From assembly GCF_030272615.1 (NCBI RefSeq), contig NC_081415.1, forward strand, positions 368,967,667-369,031,666: a stretch of DNA of 64,000 nucleotides, read 5' to 3'. Under the pieces are notes generated by a model. The model made no database searches. It was not told where the DNA came from and was given only the letters and a program-made list of their open reading frames with translations. Positions 53,918-63,849 of the stretch are shown here, one piece after another. Each line of letters begins with the position of its first letter. Positions within the stretch are counted from its first letter, which is position 1. A program made the translations under genes and the position numbers. Source of the DNA: Cryptomeria japonica. Lineage: Eukaryota > Streptophyta > Pinopsida > Cupressales > Cupressaceae.

Positions 53918-55110
53918 TTGACATTATCAATATTTAAGTGAGGATCAACTATTGTTTGCATCAAACAACTCTTATTTTCATCATATTGCACATTTTCACT
54001 TGCACAAACAACAACACCTGGTAATCCCTCTGTATTTGGTATTTCAACATCAAATACATCAGCAACATGTAAAGATCGATGGTCATCACCATCATTATTT
54101 TCATTAGTATTATCCTCAAGAGATGCATGATTCACTTGGTAATTGGCAGCCACATAATCAACATAACCGTCATACAAATCAAATGGTACATATCCCTTGT
54201 ATATATCTACCTCTGTATCAACATTTTCACAACACTTCCCACTGATCATTCCATCATTACCGTGAGAGACAACCGGCATAAACAGCAGAGGTTCTTGACT
54301 CTCATTCAAATTTGAATCACATGCATCAACAAAACCATTCGGAATTGTAGAGCTTGATGCACCTAGACAAGGAATGATTTGCTCAGCTTCACATGGTATT
54401 TCACCATTGAAGGTAATTTGGCATGAAACAACAACAGACACGAATCTCTTTGAGATCTCATACTTCAAGTTATTTTCCATATCCCTAGCTATGTTAAAAG
54501 CTTCATACAAAGTCTTGGGCTCTTTGTTTCTCAATAGGAAACCAATCTTCTTACCAAAAGCACTCATATAAATATCCAGACATACTTTATCATCAAACTT
54601 ATACTTTTTGAAAATTTTAGACAATGTTTGTGAAAATCTGATATTAAATGTTGGTACCAATTCATCTTCCTTGATTTGTATGTACGTGAATTCTTTCAGC
54701 AAATCACAATCACTCACTTTTTCATCAAATTGGTCTATGAAATCTGAAATCAATTCCTCCCATGAGGAAATACAATCTACTAGCAAAAAAGAAAACCAAT
54801 CCCTTGCATCCTCTTTCAGTGATTGGACAAACAACTTCATGCACACATCTTCTTGACAAATTTCAAACTCTCCTATCAAATCTGAAACTCTTTTCATGTG
54901 TTGACATGCTAATTCTGATTTCTTCCCACTGAATATGGGCAAATACTTTCTGATTTCTGTGGGTATGGGATTTGGGTAACCTGGAATACCTTCAAAGTTT
55001 AGAGCAACATAATACTTCATACTGAAACTCTTCCTATTACATGGTTGTTCTAGTTTACTAGGCATGGCTCTATGTGGAAATACACAAGGCTGAAAAACTT
55101 CACTATTCAT
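53902..55110 (-). CDS. Gag of the 12.5-kb element
   Basis: An intact ORF from the ATG at 55110 (MNSEVFQPCVFPHRAMPSKL); the upstream GTG at 55128 is less likely. Residues ~30-200 form a retrotransposon gag core: PIFSGKKSELACQHMKRV, KLFVQSLKEDARDWFSFL, SSWEELISDFIDQFDEKVSD, LLKEFTYIQIKEDELVPTFN and RFSQTLSKIFKKYKF. The C-terminal half is acidic and has no zinc knuckle. It would assemble particles, relying on another element for polymerase and integrase. It is 402 codons and unbroken, the best preserved ORF in the right half. Confidence 0.85.
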   Translation of the reverse strand: MNSEVFQPCVFPHRAMPSKLEQPCNRKSFSMKYYVALNFEGIPGYPNPIPTEIRKYLPIFSGKKSELACQHMKRVSDLIGEFEICQEDVCMKLFVQSLKEDARDWFSFLLVDCISSWEELISDFIDQFDEKVSDCDLLKEFTYIQIKEDELVPTFNIRFSQTLSKIFKKYKFDDKVCLDIYMSAFGKKIGFLLRNKEPKTLYEAFNIARDMENNLKYEISKRFVSVVVSCQITFNGEIPCEAEQIIPCLGASSSTIPNGFVDACDSNLNESQEPLLFMPVVSHGNDGMISGKCCENVDTEVDIYKGYVPFDLYDGYVDYVAANYQVNHASLEDNTNENNDGDDHRSLHVADVFDVEIPNTEGLPGVVVCASENVQYDENKSCLMQTIVDPHLNIDNVNCVGE

Positions 55111-55859
55111 TTTCCTTCTTACTCCCACAAATGATTATACAATCTTAGATAAAAAACTTCAAGCATATATCCTTATTCAAATCTATTCATTAACATTGCT
55201 TGACACAAATTTCTTCCAAATTTGCATACTACGGAAGATCATATACACTAGATATTTTAGCATCATAGATATGCAAATTAATTTTGTGATTCCTCTTTCC
55301 CTCTAGACTAGTGCTGTTCACTAAATGGGAAAACAACATTACACATTCAAATTTTCAGAACAAATATCTTTTGCATTTGAAACCTCTGAAAATACCTAGG
55401 TGTTTGCAGTTGTAAACTCTTGTAGATCTGAAGATTAATTTCAACTTTCAGCACGGTCTTTTATCACAGAGTCGCCACCTCTTGCATAGAGGACATTTTG
55501 AATAGCAGAATGCCATTCAACACATATTTAAATTCTTTGTTTCTCTTTCAATCTCATTGCAATAAACACTCTTCCAGGCTATTTAACACTGGTATGAACC
55601 ACAGAGTCGCCACCCAATAAGGAATTGGGGAAAAATTTGCATACAGCTGCAAGGACTTGCTCACAACTCAACAACATGAATTACTGTTACTCCTTTGTAA
55701 TATATGACATGACATAACACATCATTCTTCAGATCCAAAACAAGGAACATTTTCTTCACCATAAAAATCAATTTCAAACTCCGTGCATACACAATGGACA
55801 GACTAACTGGATGAAATTAGGCAATTTCTTTTCAGCTTCCCCAGCAGAGTCGCCATTTT
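55111..55859 (-). other. 5' leader with primer site and repeated primer-like copies
   Basis: The minus strand has TGGCGACTCTGCTGGGGA at 55855-55838, four bases inside the LTR end: the primer site. Further TGGCGACTCTGTG copies lie at about 55613-55601 and 55477-55465 in the same orientation. The rest is non-coding. Confidence 0.75.
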
Positions 55860-56637
55860 TGTTGTTCACCAAAAGTGATAACCCAAGAACACCTACAAAT
55901 ATATCTATGAGATAGCCAATCTCAATCAATGAAACACCTCAGGGCTTGGACAACATAACATAGGATCCTAATGATCCTCCTGCACTTCAGGTTCTTCTAA
56001 ACCTAGGGGGGGACACCCTTTTTGATGCATGAAATTAACTCATTTACTCACCATGACATCACCAATGAAGCTAATAAATCTCACCAGGGCTCAATAACAA
56101 GTGGGTTACTGCAGATGGGCTAGATCCACACATAAAACTCAGCTATGCTTGAGCATGAAATAGATGAAACATTTCAAAACATAACATAAAATAAAGATAT
56201 TCTGATTGGATTTTAAATTGGTTTGAGAACCCCCTTAATTGCAAGATCAGTGCCTTATCCAAGGGCAACAGAGTCATACATAAAACTATAAGTGAAATCA
56301 CTCATTACAAATCCATCTTCATCATGAAATATTTCTACATTAATGCCTTACATAATGCATTACTAAGCTTATCCACATAAAATATCAGATCCAGAAGCAT
56401 GAACCCTATTTTATTTATGTTTTCTCATAGAGTTTAAAATCTTCCTTGAAGATTACCTACAAACAAGCATTACACTCACAGACACAACTGTTTATGACAA
56501 ACTTGGTCCTCCTTGAGAATCAAATTTGAATAAAATGAAAATACATTTCAGAGACAAATTCTGTGCGAATTTGTGGATGCCTTACATACACAGGAACCTG
56601 CAACAAATAACACCTATAGCATAAATCAAACTCTATT

Positions 56638-56997
56638 CTATGGAAAAGGACATTGCCCTGTGCAATTTTGAAAAGAACTTAGAATTTGGAAACCATGAAA
56701 AAATGGAGCCATTGTCCAAATTTTTGGAACCCTTACAATGAGAAGAAAACTGGAATAAGAAGGAAGAGGGAACAAATTAGGTTTCATCAGAACAAGCCAA
56801 GTGTCCCCTTTCTCCAACTGAATTTCACTTCCTTCCTCTTTCCCATGGAAAATTCTCTCAAAATATCTAATATTTGTTGAAACAAACTTCATAAATGCAT
56901 TCCTCATCTCGAGAGCTTTTCGGTGATATATGATACTTGCCATTTTGACCAAAAATGGACCTCTGGGCGAATTAATCATGTTGTGTGGCTCAATCAT
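56638..56997 (-). CDS. 119-codon ORF in right LTR, unknown
   Basis: Counterpart of the ORF at 48602-48961 and the same length. Differences cluster around residues 25-45 (YHRKALEMRNAFMKF here). No domain recognised. It is read in the direction of the element. Confidence 0.35.
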   Translation of the reverse strand: MIEPHNMINSPRGPFLVKMASIIYHRKALEMRNAFMKFVSTNIRYFERIFHGKEEGSEIQLEKGDTWLVLMKPNLFPLPSYSSFLLIVRVPKIWTMAPFFHGFQILSSFQNCTGQCPFP

Positions 56998-57109
56998 TAA
57001 AATTTTTCAATTTTCAATATAGTTTGAATTATATATTTAATCTACATTTAGCTTTGATTTTTTCTCTGATTGTGCCCTATCACCTTGCCACATGGTGATC
57101 TTTGATTGG

Positions 57110-57610
57110 CTCGCAGGGTCCACTGGGTGCCACCTCAACTGACACCTCATCACCGCCATGTGTCCGCTTGCTTGTCAGCCACCTCAATGCCACCTCGACA
57201 CCACATCATTGCCACCTAAGCTCCACCTACGCACCACCTCACCGGGGCCCGCCTACTGGACCACTGACTGGACCTACCACCTGTGCACCACCTAGCTTTC
57301 GCCATTTCGCAATGGGTAAGTTTCGTGCATCCATGGGTCACGAAGTCACGTGAGCCGTTGATCTTCATTGGACTTGCTCGATCTTTAACTTGCTAGATTT
57401 TTGCCCTGGGCTTTTCACCATTTCACAGCCCTTAACTCGCGTGCATCTTGCCTTCGCAAAGTTGCGCGAGCCGTCCGATCTCCTGAAACCTGCATGATCT
57501 TTAACCTTGCTCATTTTCGGAGATGCCTTTCGCTATTTCGCGGACTTTAACCGGTGAGCACCTTTCGTCTATGAATCAATGCGCTTCGTTGGATCTGTGC
57601 AACCTGCTCA
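57110..57610. repeat. Module array inside right LTR
   Basis: Copies of TTTCGCCATTTCGCAATGGG, GGGTCACGAAGTCACGTGAG with CCGTTGATCTT, TTCGCAAAGTTGCGCGAGCC and TTTCGCTATTTCGCGGACTT, matching the families at 863-2780. Confidence 0.8.
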
Positions 57611-58439
57611 CTGGTTAAGCCGACCCTTCTCTGCAAAATTTGCCTTCTTGCCTCGAGATCCGTGCCTACGTGGGGTCCACCTGTCGCCATCTGGCACCTC
57701 CTCGATCGCCTTGGGATCCATGCTCACACGCGTAGGGTCCGCTTGGGTGCGCAATGGGCACCATCCGTTAAAAGCCCTGATGGCTTTGACATTATACTTG
57801 GGTGTGTTCTTACTTTTAAATACTAAAAATATTCATTTCCCAGTTAATGTGGGATTAAAGCTTTTTCCTGAGAATGCATTTTTTGGAGGTTTTGCTTGAG
57901 TGTTAATGGCATTCTTCCTCACTCACCTGCTAAGTGCATTTGCCTGAAGTTTAAAATCCCATTCCACCACCGCTAGCAGAGAAGGATAAGGAGAAATGTG
58001 AGGGGTTTGGGCTGGCATTTACACCTGCTAAATGCATTGCTTTGAGTTTGAAAAGTTTGAAGACCCCATGTTTGGTGCCAAGTTCCATTTGGCTAATGTT
58101 TTCAATGCTGAAATCTGAAGGTATCTGGTGTTGCCCATAAAACCACGCGGAGGGGAGGAACATTCTGCAACGCATTTGCTTCTAAGGTTTTATTGCCTTT
58201 ACCACATGGGAGGGGAGACTGCAGAAATCGCCATTTGCATCATTAAAGTCTGATGCCCTTCCTTGCCCACCACGCTGCCTGCTGTAATTTACTTGCTGTA
58301 GTTTTGTTTTTTGCTTCACAAACTCTACATTGGCATGCCCTGCAAACTCACCCATCACGTGGAGGAAGGAACGGGAGATTTTTTTGTTTAAAAATTTTCT
58401 GCATTTCAAAACCATACTACATGCCACGTCTTTTGCTTT

Positions 58440-58985
58440 AATAGATGCAAGCTCTGTATTTTGCGTTCTCTCAATTTTCTCTTAGACAAGAACAATGTAC
58501 TTATCATTGCCCTCATTCTCCAAGCATTTGAGAACCTTCTTGTACATGTTGACTTGAGGTTGTACACTCGAACTTTCCAACCAACTAAGAATCTCCATAC
58601 ATTTCCTACATTTTCCAAGAGTCTGTAGAAGATGATTCAAATGTCCATGAATGTTCCATCTCTTTCACAATTTTATTTGTTGTATTCCAATCTCGCAACA
58701 ACAACTCATTGCATGTCATCAAAGATACTCATATCCCACTGCCATTTTCCTGCTCAACCATGAACACTTATTAAAGCATTATATGTTTCCACATCTGGTT
58801 TGCACCTCCATTTTTTCATTTCAAACAAAAGCCACATGCTTGATCAGTTATATTATGTCTTACACACAACCTAATAAGCATATTATATATGTCATTTCGA
58901 GCACAATAATTTCTTTGATTCTTCATCCAATTGAAAACCCGAACAACATGCTTTAGTTCGTCCATCTTATAGATTTCCAATTTGC
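58440..58985 (-). pseudogene. Captured PPR gene fragments in right LTR
   Basis: The minus strand reads MDELKHVVRVFNWMKNQRNY, ARNDIYNMLIRLCVRHNITD and, after one frame change, LFEMKKWRCKPDVETYNALI followed by SVHG-stop-AGKWQWDMSI. The CKPDVETYNALI step is the classic PPR motif junction. A C-terminal piece with MEILSWLES-type sequence follows near 58600. This copy preserves the PPR text better than the left LTR, where one of the junction codons is changed. Confidence 0.72.
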
Positions 58986-60307
58986 ACTTGGTTTTGAACT
59001 TTCTCTACTCTCTCACTGTCTAACTGGCGAATTGCAGTCAAGCCAGTATTGATATGCATTGCCATGAAATAAGAACATTTCACCATAAAAAAATTAATGC
59101 ATGGCCATGAGTCAGGTTAGGCCCCAAAGTGGGTCTGACTAAATTTTTTTTTGTTTTCATACAACTGGCCTCTAACATGCTTCAGGAACCTTACCCATAC
59201 CTCTGGAAACGATCGACATCGTTTTCGGATCATAAAATTGAATTTTGCAATCTTCAGGCAAGTACGCCACATTTTCGCATTTAATCGTGAAGATGCAATT
59301 TTCAAACCTGTCAAAACACCTTTCTGGATCTCGCCATCTAACAGGCGTGTACTCTTATATACAAGGATGAACTCTACCAAATGGTTTCTCAAGATGAGTC
59401 CCGAGCAAAGAGATATTAATTAACTGGCTTTGTCGACATTGCAGACCTGATGAAGTCAATATTCTGGCAACACATGATGCCTTTCTCAAAAATACCAAAC
59501 GACCTCCGTAGATCCTCAAATTTGAAACACAGGTACCTTGAAGTACATACTAAATATTTGAATTCTCAGTTCGACCAAAAGCCTGACTAGATGCAATTGG
59601 CGCACTCATAAAAACAACTACTTTAACTGATATAGCACTGAAAGTATGAATAACTGAAAACAATGGCTAAATGAACCCTTTTGAAAACCGATCAAACGGA
59701 CTGATAGAGGCTTGAAACTTGAAATGCAGTTCATCATTTATACCAAAATTATCCCGAAACAAAAATTATGTCATAACACTTACTGAGGCAACTTTTACAC
59801 TTATGCGAAACAGGGCTCCGACTAGGCGCTGAAACAGGGACTAGTCAAACCACACAAACTGCAAACGGATTGATCTTCAAAAACTGAGCAGATGGATTCG
59901 TTAAGACTTGAAACTTTGTAGGCTGACTCACATTTATGCATACAATTGAATACATTTTTAAATTCTCCATGACGATCAACAGGGCAAAAGATGCAAGCAC
60001 TCAAAGAAGGCTACTCACTAAAATCCGCATTTGTGCCTAAAATGCACTTCCAGCTCGCCCCTCGAAATGGGTACCTCATAAACTTATCCAAATTGAATTC
60101 TGAAAGTTGCACATCACTACATAGGCCAAATGAAAGGTGTAGGGCATGATTCTTGAGCCTTACCCTTCGAAAATTAACTGGCTCCATTTTACCCTCTCTA
60201 ACTAGGCCATTCGAATTGACTCATTTAGGTACTTTTCTGACATGCAGAGTGAAATCTTGAAATGGGCCTCTAAACTTGACTCAATTTTAATGAGTCCCAA
60301 CAGGTGA

Positions 60308-60898
60308 GAAAAGTTTTTTGATTGATCAGATTGATGAAAGTTGGTTGTGACATAGGATAATGTGTCATGTTAATTTTGACTACATGATAAAGATAAGTTC
60401 TACTCAAGTTGTTATAGATTTGCCTAAGATTGTGAATTCTGCTAATCCGGTATGTAAGGAGAGTCAGATGGGAAAGCAAACAAAAAATTCTTTTAAGAGT
60501 AAGCTATATTCATCTAATGGATTGTTGGATCTTGTTCATATTGATTTATGTGGTCGTACTAGAGTGAGAAGCATGCAGGGAGAGAGATATTTTATGTTGT
60601 TGACTGATGATTATTCAAGGATGATGTGGGTAACCTTTCTAAGGGAGAAATCAGAAGCATTGGAGAAATTGAAGATATTTAAAGCCAGAGTGGAGAGTGA
60701 GACATGATTAAAGCTAAAATGCCTGAGATTTGATAGAGGAGGAGAATTTACATCAGGAGAGTTTGATACATTGTATGAGAGGAATGGAATTAGAAGGTTG
60801 TTATCTGCTCCTAGAACCCCTCAGTATAATGGAGTTGTTGAAAGGAAAAAGAGAACTATCTTAGATGATGCAAGAAATATGTTGATTGAAGGAAATGT
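60308..60898 (+). pseudogene. Copia B pre-integrase and integrase core, first part
   Basis: After the GGTGA duplication the copia frame resumes (EKSFLIDQIDESWL, a TGA where Trp is expected, then HVNFDYM). It goes on through NPVCKESQMGKQTKNSFKSK, LLDLVHIDLCGRTRVRSMQG, LLTDDYSRMMWVTFLREKSE, a stop at about 60706, LRFDRGGEFTSGEFDTLYER and SAPRTPQYNGVVERKKRTIL. The second catalytic Asp lies in LRFDRGGEF. It is cut at 60898 by the next insertion. The knuckle-like C..C of the pre-integrase H-H-C-C region is partly altered. Confidence 0.9.
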
Positions 60899-61890
60899 TG
60901 TTGGCATTTGCTTGAAGATTGCATTAATGATATGTTATGTTGTCATTGATGTCAATTACCTGGTAATGATATTGTTGTAATGTTGTTTTGTAATGGTAGG
61001 AAGAGCTAGTGAAGGAAACTGTAACCGATAGGTAAGTTTGTGGAGTGAATCGATATTGCTAAGTATTGGAGAGTTGAACCGGTAAACCCTACATGTTGAT
61101 TTGATAAACCCTAACCGATTACGTTTGGTGAATTGGTTATATTGGTTTATGATCTGATGATGAGCTGTAATGATTATGACACGTATGCATATTATATGAA
61201 GAGAGTTTCAAAGTGTTTTTGGCGCATTGAGGTAATGGTTTTTGTCTATGGAATGAGCAAGTATATTGCATGTAATGCAAAGCGCGTGATGAGTTACTAA
61301 GTTTGATGAAGTGGCGATCAAGGAGCGATCGAGGATTTCTTGAATGATGTGTAGAGATTGTTATGTAATCCAACGGTCATACTTGAACCGACTTGTTTGT
61401 AATCTCTATGAGAGAATTAGGTTTTTGTTGTGTTACTGACCTAATTGATTTGTTTATAAGGTCGATGAGTTGTTTAGTTTCAGAGTTGGCAATGTTTCAG
61501 TTGAGTGTGTTGTTGGCATTTGGCATTATAACAGACAATGGGAGATTGTTGGCATTTCAATAAGGATATTGAGAAGGTTGTTGATGATTATGGATATAAC
61601 CGATTAAGGATGATTTATTGTCTTAATATTATTATTTTGTCATTGATGTCAAGAAATTGATTTTCTAATTCAGTATGATGTTGCCATATCTTGAGAAGTA
61701 TGATTTGATGATTATAAAGATGTCGGTAAAAGACACAGAAAGAATATGATGAATAAGGGGATGAATAAGGTATTCAATGGGCAACTATTACCGAGTCAGA
61801 CAATGATGAGATCGTGATGTTTAGATTGTTTTAACATCATACATATGTTGTAAATTGTAAGGTTAATACTATACTATGTTACCGAGCAAA

Positions 61891-61936
61891 GAACCTAGTC
61901 GGTAAACCCTAAGGAACCTAGTCGGTAAACCCTAAG
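61891..61936 (+). repeat. Two tandem 23-bp units
   Basis: GAACCTAGTCGGTAAACCCT followed by AAG occurs twice in succession. Confidence 0.95.
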
Positions 61937-62327
61937 GTTATTGCTATCGGTTAATGAAGGTAGAATGTCTATCGAGTAAAGTTTAGTATTCACCGAGTTG
62001 TTACCGAGCTATAACAGAATACATTAAATGGTTACATGCGTTATTTAATGAAGGAAGCTGATGAGCTGGAACTGATTAAATGATTGGTATGCCGTGCATG
62101 AAGTTTGTTAATGAATCTATGGAAAAGGAAAATCGGCATGAAGATCTACAACACAGATTGAACCACATTACCCTAGCACAAGTTCCAAGAAATACATGCA
62201 AGTTCCTAGGCGGGGTAAAATGTTTTTCAGATCGAAGGATACATTGAACCTGGACAAGATTGAAGATCTGATGGCTATGATTTATCATGGGAAATGTGAT
62301 CAAGGAGATTAAGCGGTTAGCTAATTC

Positions 62328-62339
62328 TTTATAAATAGG
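62328..62339 (+). promoter_or_regulatory. TATA box of the inner LTR
   Basis: TTTATAAATAGG, a good TATA box about 780 bp into the inner LTR. Confidence 0.55.
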
Positions 62340-63849
62340 GAACTGTTGATAAACAATATATGCGGGCAAATGTATGCACAGGGATGCTACATAGTGATTA
62401 CCGAGCATAGAAGCTTGAAGACCTATTTGAATAACAGAGTATAGAAGCCCAACAGATGGACAAGATTAGTTCTGTGTCTAGATTGTATTGAGAAAATAAG
62501 AATCTGCTTTAGCATTTTAGATGTGAAGCTGCTGATAGATTTTTATTACTGCTATTTTGTGAAAGTGACAGAAAATCTTTTAACTGGTGGACTTAACAGT
62601 CTTATTTGTAAAACCCTCTAGCAAGGTGACATTCTGATTGAGTGTTTGAAATCCTTTAGCAAGGTCACTTCTAACAAGGTGAAGATCCTAATAGATCTGA
62701 CGGAAATCCCTTAACCGGGTGACATATAGCAACGTGTTTGTAATCTTTAATAGGATTTGCTTTTAACCAAGCATACTCTAGAAGAGTATATTTCTTAGTG
62801 GGTCCGAAATCCCACAGTGGTTTTTCCCTATTTGGGTTTCCATGTTAAATCTGGTGTTATGAGTGATATGATGTTTATATGCTTTTGAGTTTGCATGTTT
62901 AGCAGTTTTGGTTATATTACTGAAGTATATGTTACCGAGGTTGAATCTGATGTTTTTATGGAAGATTAAGTTTGTATGATTCACCCACCCCCTCTCATCT
63001 TGTTGGCTATTGGATCTGTACTTACATTAAGTATCAGAACTATCATGTGTGGTTGCCGAACCAGATGATATATCTGTAGTTTGAGTAAAGCCAGACAGGA
63101 GCATGAAAAGGAACTGAAGAAGCAAGTGTAGTGCTATTCAAACAGATCATCAAACCCTTGTTGTTTTCTAACAATTACAACAGTTAAATCCCCTAGCTAG
63201 GTAAGCTCTAACAAGCTTGGTGTTATTCAAATCCTTTAACCAGGTGGTCCATTAGCTTGGATTTCAAATCCTCTACCGAGGTTACTTCTCATAGGGTATT
63301 TCTTCTAACAAGGCATTATAGTCAATCCCTTAACCGGGTGGTCCCTACCAGGATCCATTCTTAACAAGACTTTTTGTAAAGCTTTAACAGGCTTGGCTCC
63401 TAACAAGTAAAACTTTAGAAGAGTTCCGATAGTTATCTTGTGAGTCTCATCTCACCATGTTTTTTCCCATTTGGGTTTCCACATCAAAAATATTGTGTCA
63501 AGTGGTGAATGTTTTTGTGGTTATGTTTTCTTATGGTTGATTTTCTCAACTACTTAATCTACTTTGATAAGTCATGATAATTGACAACAATATGAAATGA
63601 AGTTTTACTTATGTTAGTAAAAGGATTTGGATGTTTATGAGTTTCAAGTTTCTTACTGTTAATCTATTGTAATAGACAACCGGTTTAAGTTGATAGTTTA
63701 ATCTTGACAATGATATTGGATTGATACTTCTTAGTTTACTTTGAGAAGTTGATTTTGAGATTGGTGAAATTAATTTCAGTTTTTCTATCTACTGATTCAC
63801 CCCCCCTCTCAACAGTTGACTAGATCCTTGTTCTTTCATCATACCATCA

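Larger units (their letters stand above)
47825..60302 (-). mobile_element. 12.5-kb gag-only LTR element with 4.4-kb LTRs, TSD GGTGA
   Basis: The termini are TGTTGTTCACC... at 47825 and ...GTCCCAACA at 60302, with GGTGA duplicated at 47820-47824 and 60303-60307. The orientation is minus: the primer site TGGCGACTCTGCTGGGGA lies just inside the right LTR, and both internal ORFs are on the minus strand. The 3.7-kb interior codes for a gag and a second acidic protein but no protease, reverse transcriptase or integrase. It is therefore non-autonomous by structure, not by visible decay. In the first 150 bp the LTRs differ at about 7 positions, so the insertion is moderately young. Superfamily is probably Ty3/gypsy by gag type. 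Confidence 0.93.
55860..60302 (-). repeat. Right (5') LTR of the 12.5-kb element, 4443 bp
   Basis: On the minus strand it starts TGTTGGGACTCATTAAAATTG and ends CTTTTGGTGAACAACA. In order it holds the PPR-derived region (58985-58440), the module array (57610-57110) and the 119-codon ORF (56997-56638). It adjoins the primer site, so it is the 5' LTR. Confidence 0.92.
61547..63042 (+). mobile_element. Inner LTR with flanking PPT-like and PBS-like sequence
   Basis: It starts TGTTGGCATTTCAATAAGG after AATGGGAGAT and ends near GTACTTACA (63027), followed by TTAAGTATCAGAACT. It has the TTTTGTCATTGATGTCAAG motif at about 61636, a 23-bp tandem repeat (61891-61936), many ACCGA/CGGTAAAC motifs, a TATA box at 62328 and CACCCACCCCCTCTCATC near its end. 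No TSD was identified. Confidence 0.55.
60899..63849 (+). mobile_element. Composite LTR insertion in copia B integrase, TSD AATGT
   Basis: The outer ends TGTTGGCATTTGCTTGAAG (60899) and TCATCATACCATCA (63849) match the copia 1 LTR start and end. A perfect AATGT duplication lies at 60894-60898 and 63850-63854. The outer parts (60899 to ~61546 and ~63090 to 63849) are one copia-1-type LTR of about 1.4 kb. Between them sits a second LTR (61547-63027) preceded by a purine tract and followed by a primer-site-like sequence. So this is an LTR-in-LTR composite with no coding region. The ORF at 61137-61373 and others here are chance. Confidence 0.85.

Noticed and set aside
61050-61940. Telomere-like AAACCCTAA units
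   Set aside because: Single scattered units inside LTR sequence, not a tandem array; no interstitial telomere.
60899-63849. Reading the whole insertion as one simple 2.95-kb solo LTR
   Set aside because: Two separate LTR-end blocks and an inner LTR start with PPT-like and PBS-like flanks point to a composite.
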